Assembly (NCBI RefSeq): GCF_012328925.1
Contig: NZ_JAAXLS010000042.1
Span: 1-57,998, forward strand
Direction of reading: 5' to 3'
Length of the DNA: 57,998 nucleotides
DNA from: Amycolatopsis acididurans
GTDB lineage: Bacteria > Actinomycetota > Actinomycetes > Mycobacteriales > Pseudonocardiaceae
The notes under the pieces are model-generated. The model did not search any database, was not told where the DNA came from, and was given only the letters and a program-made list of their open reading frames with translations. Position 1 is the stretch's first letter. Every line of letters starts with the position of its first letter. This document shows, piece by piece, positions 45,293-54,786 of the stretch. The position numbers and the translations under genes were made by a program.

Positions 45293-48200
45293 ATGCATTT
45301 CCGGATCCTGGGGCCCGTCACCGTGGTCGGCGACGACGGTGCCGAAATCCCACTGGGGCCACCGCGGCAGCATGCCCTGCTGGCGGTTCTTCTGGTGCAC
45401 CTCGGCACTCACCTCTCCGTCGGCCGCCTGGTCGATCTGCTGTGGGGCGAGGCCGCGCCGGCCTCGGCGGCCACGATCGTGCACGGCTCCATCGCCGGAC
45501 TCCGGCGGGCCTTACCCACCGGGTTGCTGGTGACCGAGCCCGGCGGCTACACCATCCGGGCGCGGCCGGACCAGGTGGACATGCCGCGTTTCGAGCGCCT
45601 GCTCGGCCAGGCGCGCGACGCCCTGCCGGCGGATCCGGCGACGGCATCGGCCGTACTCGCGGACGCCTTGTCCCTGTGGCGCGGCCCGGCACTGGCCGGA
45701 ATCGACGCCCCGTTCGTGGCCGAGACCGCCAACCGGCTCGACGAACTGCGCTGCGACGCCGTGGAAGCGAAGGCGGAGACCGACCTTGCGCTCGGCAGGC
45801 ACGCGCACCTCGTGGGCGAACTCGAGGTCCTGGTGACACAGCACCCGCTGCGGGAACGGCTGCGCGCGCACCTCATGGTCGCGCTCTACCGCTGCGGCCG
45901 TCAGGCCGACGCGCTGGCGACCTACACGGCGGCCCGCCGAGCACTGCGCGAGGAACTCGGCGTCGAGCCCGGGCCCGCGCTGCGGGACTTGCAGCGGGCC
46001 GTGCTGCAACAGCATCCCTCCCTCGACCCGCCGGACGCGCCCCGCCGCCGCGCCCGGCTACCGCGGCCGCTCGGCGCGTTCGTGGGTCGCGACCGCGAAC
46101 GCGCCGAGGTCACCGCGCTGCTCGACCGGCACCGGCTGGTGACGCTGCTCGGCGCGGCCGGTATCGGGAAGACCCGGCTGGCGATCGAGACCGCGCGCGC
46201 CGTGGCAGCGCGGTTTCCCGCAGGCACCTGGTTCGTCGATCTGGCCTCGCTGACGACGCCGGCTCTGGTGACGCACACCGTCGCCGACGTGCTCGGCCTT
46301 CGCGCCGAGACCGGGCCGGAGCTGCTCGACACCGTGTCGGCGGCATTGGGCCACCGCAAGGGCCTGCTGATCCTCGACAACTGCGAGCACGTCGTCGGCG
46401 GTTGCCGGTCGCTGGTCGAGGCCGTCACCGCGGCAGGCACCGAGGTGCGTGTCCTGGCCACCGGCCGGGAAGCACTCGGCATCGCCGGCGAGGTCGTCTG
46501 CACCGTGACGCCGCTCGCGGTACCCGACCGTGACGCCTCGTGGGAACGGGTCGCGGCCGGCGAGGCGGTGTCGTTGTTCGGGGCGCGCGCGGCGACGGCC
46601 CGGCCGGGATTCCGCGTCACCGAGGCCAACGCCGGCCTGGTCCGCGACATCTGCCACCGCCTGGACGGGGTGCCGCTCGCCCTGGAACTGGCCGCGTCGC
46701 AGGTCGCCGCGCTGCCGCTGCGCCGCATCCTCGACCACCTCGATCACCGGTCGCGGCTCCTGGACGCCCGCGAGGGCGCGGCCGGCGGACGGCACCGCGG
46801 CCTGGACACCGCCTGCGACGGCAGCTACAACCTGCTCGGTGCGCCGGAACGGATCCTGTTCGCGCGGCTGTCGGTGTTCGCGGGCGGATTCACCCTCGAC
46901 GCCGCCGAATCGGTGGCCGGGGACGCCCACCTCCCCGGGACGGACGTGGTGAGCCTGCTGTCCGGGCTGGTCGCGCGTTCCCTGGTCCAGCTGGAACAGG
47001 TTTCCCCCGACCGCGGCCGGTACCGGATGCTCGAACCGCTGCGCCGCTACGCCCGCCGCCGGCTCGCCGAACGCGGGGAAGACGCGATGATGGCCGAACG
47101 CCACGCCCGCCACTACCTGGCGGTCGTCGAGGACGCGGAGCCGTGGCTCTACCGGGCAGGCTCGGTACGCCGGCTCGACCGGCTTCGCGCGGAGGGCGAA
47201 AACGTGCGCGCCGCGCTGGCGTGGGCGTTCGGCCAGGGCGACCCGGAACTCGGCGCCAGGCTCGCGGCGGGGCTCTGGCACCTGTGGGACCTCGCCGGCG
47301 CGCGCGTGGAGGGACTGCACTGGCTCGATGCCGCGCTGGCGGTCGTCGACCGGTCCCAGGCCGGTCTGCGGATGCGGCTGCTCGCCGCGGCGACGCTGCT
47401 CCGCCTCGGGCTGGGCGAGCTCGACGCCGCCCATGACCTGGCCCGCGAACAGCTCGCGCTGGCCCGCTCGGTGCGCGACCGCCGCTGGGAAGGCGACGCA
47501 TTGACCAGAATCGGCATGGTCTGCTGGGCTCGCGGCGATCCGGCGGCGGCGCACGCTCCACTCGAGCAGGCAGTGCAGGCGCTGCGCGCATCCGCCGACC
47601 GCTGGCGCGAAGCCATCGCGCTGGTGCACCTGGCGCGAACGCTGCGGGACGCCGATCAGCTGCCCGCCGCGGAAGCGACCGCGCAGACCGCCCTGGATGT
47701 GGCGCGGCGCGTCGGGGAGGACACGATCCTCGGGGTCTGCCTGGACGTGTGCAGCACGATCGCCGCCCAGCAAGGCCGGTTCACATCCGCCGACGAACTC
47801 GTCACGCGGGCTCTGAAGCACTACCGGGCGATCGGCTACCGCGAAGGCGAGGCCTCCGCCCTGCAGGTCACCGGCCACCTGGCGCTGCGAGACCACCCGG
47901 AACGCGCACGCGACTCCTTCCGCACGGCGTTCGCACTGTGCACCGCCTCGGGACACCGCGCCGGTATGGCCACCAGTCTGGAAGGTCTCGGCCGCACCCT
48001 GCTCGCGTGCGGTGACAGCAGGCGCGCGGCCGCGTTCCTGGGCGCGGCCGCAGCCCAGCGTGAGCGCATCAGTGTCCCGGTGCCGGCCACGGCGCGAGGC
48101 GCCCTCGACACGGCACTGGACCGGCTGCACGGCGAGCTCGGTACCGAGGAATTCGACCGCGCGTGCCGCCGGGGTGCTCAGGCCTCCCCGGACGACCTGC

Positions 48201-48574
48201 TCGACTGGGCCGCAGACCCGGTCGAGACCGGCCCGGCAGGCGTGACGGTCCTGTACGCCGACGCCGACATCGAACGCCTGTCACCGGTATTGGACGAACA
48301 GGCCTGGGCCGCCCTCACCCGCTGGCTCGACCGCACCCTGCGTTCCTGCTGTGCGGACCACGGCGCCGACCGCGTATGGCAGGACGAGCACAGCTACGCC
48401 GCGAGCTTCCACGATTCCGCGGCAGCCCTGCGCTGCGCGCGCGGGATCCAGCAGTTGATGGCGGAGCATCGCCGCGAGCACGGTTTCGCGCCACGAATGC
48501 GCATCGGCGTGCGTTCCGGCCCCGTCGAGGTCGCCATCGTCGAGTCGGAACCGCCCGTAGCCGGACACGGTTAG
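45293..48574 (+). CDS. SARP/BTAD transcriptional regulator with NB-ARC, TPR and a truncated cyclase-like end
   Basis: 1093 residues. Winged-helix DNA-binding domain (1-90), BTAD (about 95-240), an NTPase with Walker A LLGAAGIGKTRLA (about residue 283) and Walker B GLLILDNCEHV, and a long TPR-like region (about 600-930). The last 110 residues resemble the class III nucleotidyl cyclase homology domain (VTVLYADADIERLS...RMRIGVRSGPVEVAIV). That domain stops where the family usually continues with a GPAVN-type motif, so the C-terminus looks cut short. ATG preceded by GGAGG. Divergent from the BBE oxidase. Confidence 0.85.
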   Translation: MHFRILGPVTVVGDDGAEIPLGPPRQHALLAVLLVHLGTHLSVGRLVDLLWGEAAPASAATIVHGSIAGLRRALPTGLLVTEPGGYTIRARPDQVDMPRFERLLGQARDALPADPATASAVLADALSLWRGPALAGIDAPFVAETANRLDELRCDAVEAKAETDLALGRHAHLVGELEVLVTQHPLRERLRAHLMVALYRCGRQADALATYTAARRALREELGVEPGPALRDLQRAVLQQHPSLDPPDAPRRRARLPRPLGAFVGRDRERAEVTALLDRHRLVTLLGAAGIGKTRLAIETARAVAARFPAGTWFVDLASLTTPALVTHTVADVLGLRAETGPELLDTVSAALGHRKGLLILDNCEHVVGGCRSLVEAVTAAGTEVRVLATGREALGIAGEVVCTVTPLAVPDRDASWERVAAGEAVSLFGARAATARPGFRVTEANAGLVRDICHRLDGVPLALELAASQVAALPLRRILDHLDHRSRLLDAREGAAGGRHRGLDTACDGSYNLLGAPERILFARLSVFAGGFTLDAAESVAGDAHLPGTDVVSLLSGLVARSLVQLEQVSPDRGRYRMLEPLRRYARRRLAERGEDAMMAERHARHYLAVVEDAEPWLYRAGSVRRLDRLRAEGENVRAALAWAFGQGDPELGARLAAGLWHLWDLAGARVEGLHWLDAALAVVDRSQAGLRMRLLAAATLLRLGLGELDAAHDLAREQLALARSVRDRRWEGDALTRIGMVCWARGDPAAAHAPLEQAVQALRASADRWREAIALVHLARTLRDADQLPAAEATAQTALDVARRVGEDTILGVCLDVCSTIAAQQGRFTSADELVTRALKHYRAIGYREGEASALQVTGHLALRDHPERARDSFRTAFALCTASGHRAGMATSLEGLGRTLLACGDSRRAAAFLGAAAAQRERISVPVPATARGALDTALDRLHGELGTEEFDRACRRGAQASPDDLLDWAADPVETGPAGVTVLYADADIERLSPVLDEQAWAALTRWLDRTLRSCCADHGADRVWQDEHSYAASFHDSAAALRCARGIQQLMAEHRREHGFAPRMRIGVRSGPVEVAIVESEPPVAGHG

Positions 48575-48745
48575 CTGGCCCATCGACGAAGTTCCTCGAG
48601 ATTGCGGACGGCGCAGATGCGGGCGATGCGGTCGTCTGCTCGGATGGAGCGTGGTGGTGACCAGCCCGCCGCCGTCCGCGGTGAAGGTCGCGGTGGGGTC
48701 GAGCACGGGCGGGACCAGGTCATCGCCTGGAGCACCGCCGTCGCG
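48571..48745 (-). pseudogene. ECF sigma factor (SigJ-type) C-terminal relic
   Basis: Minus-strand fragments of a SnoaL-like C-terminal domain as found in SigJ sigma factors: ATFTADGGGLVTT in one frame, then, after loss of the middle, DDRIARICAVRNLEELRRWAS and a stop in another. A third frame upstream reads GDATAVLQAMTW. No sigma-2 or sigma-4 region remains. Decayed gene between the SARP gene and the SnoaL-like gene. Confidence 0.5.
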
Positions 48746-48802
48746 TCGCCTGCGTGCCGGTGCGCCGGTCACGGCGGCTTGATCGCCCGGAAAGGACTGA
48801 TG

Positions 48803-49234
48803 ATGCGCGAACGGGACGAAGCCGAGCTCAGGCAGCACGTCGGCGACCTCGTCGAAGGGATCGAAGCCAAGGACCTGAGCGGTCTTCGGCGGCTTTATGC
48901 GGAGAACGTCGTGTCCTTCGACGTCGAGCCGCCGCTGCACCACGTCGGCATCGACGCGAAAATGAACAACTGGGCGACCGCGTTCGCGCTCTTCGAGACC
49001 GTGAGCTACGAGGTCCGCGACCTGACACTGACCGTGGACGAAAGTGTCGCGTTCGGACACTGCTTCGGACGGCTCAGCGGCAGGGCGAACAACGGCGTCG
49101 CGGTGGGCGGGATGTGGGTCCGGGCGACCTTCTGCTTCCGCAGGATCGACGGGAACTGGCTGATCACACACGACCATGTTTCGGTGCCGCTCGACATGAC
49201 CAGCGGTAAGGCAGTGACCGACCTCGAGCCCTGA
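48803..49234 (+). CDS. SnoaL-like (NTF2-fold) protein
   Basis: 143 residues. NTF2-like fold: ELRQHVGDLVEGIEAKDLSGLRRLYAENVVSFDVEPPLHHVGIDAKM, then a central VRDLTLTVDESVAFGHCFGRLSG and the terminal WLITHDHVSVPLDM with a conserved His-Asp-His. Related proteins are called ketosteroid-isomerase homologues; function unknown. ATG at 48803 is chosen for AAAGGA about 7 nt upstream; an ATG directly before (48800) is possible. Confidence 0.75.
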   Translation: MRERDEAELRQHVGDLVEGIEAKDLSGLRRLYAENVVSFDVEPPLHHVGIDAKMNNWATAFALFETVSYEVRDLTLTVDESVAFGHCFGRLSGRANNGVAVGGMWVRATFCFRRIDGNWLITHDHVSVPLDMTSGKAVTDLEP

Positions 49235-49264
49235 GTGATATCCCTGCTCTCGCCCTCCTTGACC

Positions 49265-49280
49265 ATGCAATCGTTTGCAT
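49265..49280 (+). promoter_or_regulatory. LacI-type operator before the amidohydrolase gene
   Basis: ATGCAATCGTTTGCAT: 6-bp arms ATGCAA/TTGCAT around TCGT. It fills the space between TTGACC (49259-49264) and TATACT (49280-49285), a likely promoter with a short 15-bp spacer, so a bound repressor would block transcription. The same palindrome recurs at 54787 and 56862. Confidence 0.7.
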
Positions 49281-49294
49281 ATACTGTCACGAGA

Positions 49295-50731
49295 ATGAAC
49301 AAGCAACGCATTCTGTTCAAGGGTGCGACGATACTTCCGATGAACGGCGAGTCCGAGGACTTGCCGGCGGGAGATCTGCTCGTCGAAGGCGACCTCATCG
49401 CCGCCATCGCCCCGGATTTGACTATCGACGACGCCGAGGTCATCGACGCGTCGGGGATGGTGCTGTGCCCCGGCTTCGTCGACACCCACCGGCATACGTG
49501 GCAAACACCCCTGCATGGTGTGCGAACCGACTGGAACCTTCTCGACTACATGACCTACATCCGTGGCATGTATTGCGTTTGCTACGAGCCCGAGGACGCC
49601 GCCCTGGCAAACTGGGTCGGCGCACTCGAGGCGCTCGATTCGGGCATCACCACATTGGTTGACCACTCGCACCTTCAGTTGTCGCAAGCCCACTCGGACG
49701 CTTTGGCAGAGGGAATCATCAGGTCCGGAATCCGGGGAATCTTCTGTTACGGCACCTATCGAAATCTCACCTACACGCCGGGGCGAAACCCCTCGGAGCT
49801 CCCTGGCCTGCTTCACGAGGTGAACGGCCCGCTCAACGAATGGCACAAACAGAACGCGACCCGCGTCCGAGACGAGTTCTTCGCCGACGATTCGGCCCGG
49901 GTACGTTTTGGCATAGCTTCACGCGAGTTCGAAACCCTGTCCGAAGCCGACTCGATGCTCGAGGAGCTGCGGTGGAGCCGCACCTTAGGGCCGGCACGGA
50001 TCAGTGTCCACGTCGGCATGAGCGCGAACGAGCCGCTCAACGTGGTACGAGAGCTGCACAATGCAGGTAAGATAGGTCCCGACCTGCTCTTCGTGCACGG
50101 CAACCACCTCACCGACGACGAACTTCGGATGATCATCGATGGTGGTGCGTCCATCAGTTCCGCGGTGGAAATCGAGATGACCTATGGCGCTTATCCGGTC
50201 GTCAACAGGTTCACCGCGATGGGCGGGCAGTCGAGCATCGGGATCGATGCGACGATCGACTTTGCGGGCGATATGTTCGGGCAGATGCGGGCCCTGTTGA
50301 ACGAATGGCGGCTGGAGCGATCGCTGCGGAATCCTCTCAGGATGACCCGCAAGGTTCACCAGAAGAAGGTCCTTGAACTCGCGACCGTGTGTGGAGCCGA
50401 AGCGATCGGACTCGGCGACGTGACAGGCAGCCTCGCCGTCGGGAAAAAAGCGGATCTGTTGCTGCTCAGAACCGATTCGCTGGGATTGGCGCCGATGTCA
50501 GATCCCTACGCCGCGGTCGTGACCTACGGACACCCCAGCCTCGTCGACACGGTGATGGTCGACGGACAGGTCGTGAAGCGGCATGGCAAGTTGGTGGGTA
50601 TCGATTGGCCGAGCATCCGGGCCGCGCTGGAGCGTTCGCGGGCCGGGATTCGCCGCCGATTTTCTCTGATCCCCGAGCAGCCGATTCGCGAGAGGTGGGC
50701 GAAAGGTTTCCGGATCGAGATACCGGACTGA
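49295..50731 (+). CDS. amidohydrolase of the ATZ/TRZ (cytosine deaminase-like) family
   Basis: 478 residues. Metal-binding HxH in CPGFVDTHRHTWQTPL, further ligands in RISVHVGMSA, LLFVHGNHLTDDEL and SIGIDATIDFAGDMFGQMR, with the small N- and C-terminal beta-sandwich (FKGATILPMN; ADLLLLRTDS). The family hydrolyses C-Cl or C-N bonds of triazines and purines or deaminates heterocycles. The substrate here is unknown. Codons are less GC-biased than in the first 48 kb, suggesting transfer. Upstream LacI-type operator. Confidence 0.85.
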   Translation: MNKQRILFKGATILPMNGESEDLPAGDLLVEGDLIAAIAPDLTIDDAEVIDASGMVLCPGFVDTHRHTWQTPLHGVRTDWNLLDYMTYIRGMYCVCYEPEDAALANWVGALEALDSGITTLVDHSHLQLSQAHSDALAEGIIRSGIRGIFCYGTYRNLTYTPGRNPSELPGLLHEVNGPLNEWHKQNATRVRDEFFADDSARVRFGIASREFETLSEADSMLEELRWSRTLGPARISVHVGMSANEPLNVVRELHNAGKIGPDLLFVHGNHLTDDELRMIIDGGASISSAVEIEMTYGAYPVVNRFTAMGGQSSIGIDATIDFAGDMFGQMRALLNEWRLERSLRNPLRMTRKVHQKKVLELATVCGAEAIGLGDVTGSLAVGKKADLLLLRTDSLGLAPMSDPYAAVVTYGHPSLVDTVMVDGQVVKRHGKLVGIDWPSIRAALERSRAGIRRRFSLIPEQPIRERWAKGFRIEIPD

Positions 50732-50733
50732 CC

Positions 50734-50766
50734 GCGATTCCGGCCGCGCGAGACGGCCGGAATCGC
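50734..50766. terminator. bidirectional terminator hairpin
   Basis: Perfect 13-bp arms GCGATTCCGGCCG / CGGCCGGAATCGC around a 7-nt loop, directly between the convergent amidohydrolase and ABC ATPase genes. Confidence 0.75.
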
Positions 50767-50784
50767 ACGCGCCGCCCGCAGAAC

Positions 50785-51855
50785 TCAGGTCTGCCTGGGC
50801 AGGAGAATCGCATCCTCCCACGGGATGGATACGTCCACGCGCTCCCCCGGGGAAAAACCGTTGGCACGGGTGGGGATGATCACGCGAAGGCCTTTGACGG
50901 TATCCGAGTCGATCAGCAAGCGGACCTCGTCCCCGAAAAGCATCGAGCTCCTCACCCTACCCCGCAGGCTCGGCGCGCCTTCGATGATTCCGAGTCGCGC
51001 GACACGCGGCCTGATTCCGAAGATGTAGCGGCCGGGCGACATTCCTACCGGCGCTTCCCAGTCCTGCGTGTCGTTCTCCAACCGGAAGCGTTTCTCCGAA
51101 TCGATCTCCGCCGGGACGGTGGTCGCATCGGAGAAGAACTCCGCGGTGAACGCGTTCGGAGGATTGCGGAACAGGTCGTCCGGCCTGCCGAGTGCGACTA
51201 CCTGCGAGTTGTTCATGATGGCGATCCGGGTCGAGAGGTGCATCGCTTCCTGCTGATCATGCGTCACGTATATGAAGGTCGTGCCGAGTTCACCGTGGAT
51301 CCGTTTGATCTCGGACTCCATTTCAAGCCGAAGTGTCCGGTCAAGAGCCCCGAGCGGCTCGTCCATCAGCAGCACATCAGGGTCGCAAGCCAGGGCACGT
51401 CCCACCGCGACGCGCTGCTGCTGGCCACCTGACAGCTCCGCCGGTACTGCTTGAGCCCGATGCTCGAGTTTCACGATCGCCAGGATCTCGGCCACCCGCG
51501 CTCGACGACGGTGCGACGGCCATTTGCGGCGCTTGAGTCCGTACTCGATGTTCTTCGCCACGGTGAGGTGGGGAAACAGCGAATAACTTTGAAACACCAT
51601 TCCCAGTTGACGCTGGGCGGGACTCAGACCGGAGATGTCGCGGGATCGAAGCCAGATCCCACCGCTGCTGGGCGACTCGAAACCCGCAATGAGCTTGAGC
51701 AGCGTGCTCTTACCGGAACCACTCGGGCCCAACAGAGTCAAGAACTCGCCCCGCTGGACGGAGAAGCTTGTCGGCGCGAGCGCCGCCAGCCCTCCGTACT
51801 GCTTTGCCACGCCGTCCAACACCAGCACTTGATCGTCGTTCGTGATCGCTGCCAT
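50785..51855 (-). CDS. ABC transporter ATPase (spermidine/putrescine type)
   Basis: 356 residues. Walker A GPSGSGKST, Q-loop MVFQSYSLFPH, signature LSGGQQQR, Walker B DVLLMDEP, H-loop VTHDQ, and a C-terminal TOBE-like domain (YIFGIRPRVARLGI...MLFGDEVRLLI), as in PotA/FbpC. ATG at 51855 is chosen because AGGG lies 8 nt upstream; an in-frame GTG at 51864 overlaps the previous stop. Energises the permeases encoded upstream. Confidence 0.92.
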   Translation of the reverse strand: MAAITNDDQVLVLDGVAKQYGGLAALAPTSFSVQRGEFLTLLGPSGSGKSTLLKLIAGFESPSSGGIWLRSRDISGLSPAQRQLGMVFQSYSLFPHLTVAKNIEYGLKRRKWPSHRRRARVAEILAIVKLEHRAQAVPAELSGGQQQRVAVGRALACDPDVLLMDEPLGALDRTLRLEMESEIKRIHGELGTTFIYVTHDQQEAMHLSTRIAIMNNSQVVALGRPDDLFRNPPNAFTAEFFSDATTVPAEIDSEKRFRLENDTQDWEAPVGMSPGRYIFGIRPRVARLGIIEGAPSLRGRVRSSMLFGDEVRLLIDSDTVKGLRVIIPTRANGFSPGERVDVSIPWEDAILLPRQT

Positions 51856-51860
51856 GTTCG

Positions 51861-52667
51861 TCACCCTTCCCGCCTCTTCATCACAAGCCGTCCGGCAACC
51901 GCAGCGACAACCATCAACAGTGCGGAGCCGAGCATCAGAAGTGATGCGGCCGCCGTGATGACCGGATCAATGGAGTACTGAACAGAATCGAGAATCGCTT
52001 TGGGAAGCGTGACCTGGCCGGGCCCGCCCACGAAGTTGACGATGACCACCTCGTCGAACGCGTGGAGAAATCCCATCACCGCGCTCGCCACTATCGCGGG
52101 CAAGAGCGCCCTGCCAGTAATCTCGACGATAGACCGGAACAGGGAAGCCCCCATCGTCATGGCCGCGAACTCGGCAGTGCGCGGAATCCTGCTCAGTCCG
52201 GCAGCGATTCCGATCACGACAATGGGCAGGGCTACGACAGCCTCCGCAATGACGAGACCGGCATTCGAAGAAGTGAGTCCGAGCCGGGAGAACAACGCGA
52301 ACAGCCCGACGGCCAGAGCGGACATGGGAATGATGATGCTCGTTACCGCGACGCCTTGCAGGACATTCCTTCCGGGAACTTTGCTGCGCTGCGCGACAAG
52401 GCAGACCGGCACTGCGACACCCACCGCGAGCGCGGCGGCGGGCAGCGCCAGAGAGAGGGAGAGCCTGATCGAGCGCATCCATACCGGGTTACGGAACAGT
52501 TCCCGGTATTGCCGCCACCCGAAACCGTCTGGAGGGAACGCGAAGCGGACTTGGTCCGAGACGGACATCACGAGTATCACGGCGACCGGGGCGAGGATAG
52601 CGAAAATCACCACAGCCAGAATGATCCGCACGGACAGCCTGGACAGTTTGTCAAGTTTCTCGGCCAT
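51861..52667 (-). CDS. ABC transporter permease (PotC-like)
   Basis: 268 residues with six transmembrane segments, the first IILAVVIFAILAPVAVILVMSV. The EAA loop is EITGRALLPAIVASAVMGFLHAFDE. Second permease of the set. Its 1-bp gap to the preceding permease stop and overlap region with the ATPase show one transcript. Confidence 0.9.
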   Translation of the reverse strand: MAEKLDKLSRLSVRIILAVVIFAILAPVAVILVMSVSDQVRFAFPPDGFGWRQYRELFRNPVWMRSIRLSLSLALPAAALAVGVAVPVCLVAQRSKVPGRNVLQGVAVTSIIIPMSALAVGLFALFSRLGLTSSNAGLVIAEAVVALPIVVIGIAAGLSRIPRTAEFAAMTMGASLFRSIVEITGRALLPAIVASAVMGFLHAFDEVVIVNFVGGPGQVTLPKAILDSVQYSIDPVITAAASLLMLGSALLMVVAAVAGRLVMKRREG

Positions 52668-52668
52668 T

Positions 52669-53547
52669 TCACGACCTCGTGATCGCTCGACGGATACTTC
52701 CGGTGCCGACGAGCCCGACCGCGACGATCATCACGAGAAGTGCCACCACCAGGAGGATCACCGCCAATGCGGCAGCCGCGGGATAGTCGAAGTACTCCAG
52801 GATGTTCGTCTGGATGAGCCCCGCCAGGAAAGGCGCCTGGGCTCCCCCGAGCGTGACCGGCGTGACGTAGAAACCCACCGCGAGCGCGAAAACGACGGCC
52901 CCGGAGGCTATCAGGCCCGGCATAGCCAGCGGAACCATCACCCGCAGGATCGCGCCCGACCTCGTCGAACCCATCACCTCGGCATTCCGGAGCAGGTTCA
53001 GATCAATCGTCTGGAATACCGCGTTAACGGTCAGCACCGCAAAGGGGATGAGTGAATACGAGATACCGAGCACGACCGCCGGCGTGGTGTACATCATCTG
53101 AACGGGCTTGTGACCGAGCCACCCCAGGGCGGTGTTGATCACGCCTTCTTTCGAGATGAGCAGGATGATCGCGTAGTTCTTGACGATTGTTCCCATCCAG
53201 AAGGGGATCAACACGCACGCCCAGCACACCCCGCGCAACCATGGGCGAGTCGTCGTGCGAATCGTCCACGCGATGACGCTCCCGACCACGAGGACGACGG
53301 CTGTCACGATCAAGCTCGCCGTGAACGTCGTAAGAATCGCCTTTCGTCCGGACCCGCTCGCAAGAATTCGTCCGTACGCTTCAAAGCCGTTCGTGCTCGA
53401 CTCCACGACCAGAAGCACAAGTGGATACAGCACGAAGACGCTGAGCAATATCACCGCCGGCAGTAACGCAACCAGGGCGTAGCGCTTCCGGATAAACGGC
53501 GTCCATTCACGTCGCAATTGCATTGACACGGTCAATTCTGGTGACAC
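52669..53547 (-). CDS. ABC transporter permease (PotB-like)
   Basis: 292 residues with six transmembrane segments (LVALLPAVILLSVFVLYPLVL first). EAA-like loop NAEVMGSTRSGAILRVMVPLAMPGLIASG. GTG start at 53547 sits next to AAGGGT; an internal ATG at 53523 is an alternative. It lies 72 bp downstream of the binding-protein gene; a weak hairpin there may set the ratio of binding protein to permease. Confidence 0.9.
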   Translation of the reverse strand: MSPELTVSMQLRREWTPFIRKRYALVALLPAVILLSVFVLYPLVLLVVESSTNGFEAYGRILASGSGRKAILTTFTASLIVTAVVLVVGSVIAWTIRTTTRPWLRGVCWACVLIPFWMGTIVKNYAIILLISKEGVINTALGWLGHKPVQMMYTTPAVVLGISYSLIPFAVLTVNAVFQTIDLNLLRNAEVMGSTRSGAILRVMVPLAMPGLIASGAVVFALAVGFYVTPVTLGGAQAPFLAGLIQTNILEYFDYPAAAALAVILLVVALLVMIVAVGLVGTGSIRRAITRS

Positions 53548-53619
53548 CCTTCTCTCGAGCGTTGCCCCCGGCGAGGAGGGCTCCGGAAAGAGCCGGCCCC
53601 CTCCCCCTCAGGACGCCGA

Positions 53620-54705
53620 TCAACCCGCGATGAACTCCTGCCAACGTCGATTGATCTCGTCGAACTTCGCCGTGAAGTCGGCGATGTTCGGGGTTGCCAG
53701 CTGTCCATTGTGTTCGGGCGCGTTGCTGAATTGCTCTCGCTTGTCCGCCGGCATGTAGTCCAGGGCCTTGGGGTCCACGGCCGCCTTCGACGCGGCCAGG
53801 GCGAACTTCGCCTGTTGCTCGGGGTGATCGGCGATCCACTCCATCAGCTGCCAGGCGGCCGCCTTGTTCGGCGCGTCCTTGAGTACGACGCTGGTGCCGT
53901 CCGCGAGAACGCCGTCGGTCCACACCACCTTGTAATTGCCCTGCGGAAGGAGCTCGTCGTAGATGCGGGTCGCGTAGAAGATCGCCATGTCGGCTTCTCC
54001 TTGCTGAAGCACCTGGGTGCCCTGGTCGGACGAGGTGTAGAACACGGAGACGAACGGGCGGAGTTCCTTCAGTTTCGCGAATGTCGCATCCACGTCGATC
54101 GGCGTTGAGGCGACTTTGTCCCTGGGCACACCCAGCGCGATCTGCGCCTGCGCGATCGGGTAAACGGGATTTATCCCGATGAGTGCCCGCTTCTGCGGGA
54201 ACTTGTGAACATCCCAGAACTCCTGCATGTTCTGAGGACATACGGGGACCCGTTGGGTATTGCACACGATCAACATCGCCGTACTACCGCTGTGGTACCC
54301 GTAATCTGTGACGTTCTCTTTTCCAACCGTCCTCACGAGCCGATCTTTGACATCGGGCGGCACCGGGTCGAGAAGACCTTCGTTCGCGAGGTGCGCGGTG
54401 TCCACTCCCGTGATCGATTCGAGAATGTCCCACTGCACACGCGAGGCCTTGGCCTGCGCCTCGGCGCGGGCGACGAACACACCCGGCGCATCCACTTGCT
54501 GACCCGCGATTCCTGTCTCAGCGGTGAACGGGTCGAGGTAGGCCGACTGATACGCCTTGGTCGGCGCCCCGCCCCAGTTGGCTATGACTATGGGACCGGC
54601 CGACCCCGAGCCGCCCGACGAAGAGCAAGCCGTCAGGGTGAGCGTCGCAGCCGTGACAAGGGCGGTCATCGCGGCAACCGCACCCCTCCGATGTGACAGC
54701 AGCAT
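53620..54705 (-). CDS. ABC transporter substrate-binding lipoprotein (PotD-like)
   Basis: 361 residues. Lipoprotein signal (MTALVTAATLTLTAC, lipobox LTAC, mature Cys near residue 27) and a type 2 periplasmic-binding fold (VIANWGGAPTKAYQSAYLDPFTAETG; GVDTAHLANEGLLDPV; FYATRIYDEL). The PotD/COG0687 family binds polyamines, opines and other small cations, so the ligand cannot be read from the sequence. ATG at 54705 with AGGAG 8 nt upstream. LacI-type operator 82-95 bp upstream. Confidence 0.9.
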   Translation of the reverse strand: MLLSHRRGAVAAMTALVTAATLTLTACSSSGGSGSAGPIVIANWGGAPTKAYQSAYLDPFTAETGIAGQQVDAPGVFVARAEAQAKASRVQWDILESITGVDTAHLANEGLLDPVPPDVKDRLVRTVGKENVTDYGYHSGSTAMLIVCNTQRVPVCPQNMQEFWDVHKFPQKRALIGINPVYPIAQAQIALGVPRDKVASTPIDVDATFAKLKELRPFVSVFYTSSDQGTQVLQQGEADMAIFYATRIYDELLPQGNYKVVWTDGVLADGTSVVLKDAPNKAAAWQLMEWIADHPEQQAKFALAASKAAVDPKALDYMPADKREQFSNAPEHNGQLATPNIADFTAKFDEINRRWQEFIAG

Positions 54706-54786
54706 GTTCTTTCTCCTCATCATTGAGAAAACAGAGCAACAGAGGGCTCGGCTGAGGCACGCGAGTATCGTTCGCCATCGCGGTTT

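Noticed and set aside
46058..48130. A 690-codon minus-strand ORF opposite the SARP gene
   Set aside because: Antisense shadow; the plus strand has Walker motifs and BTAD.
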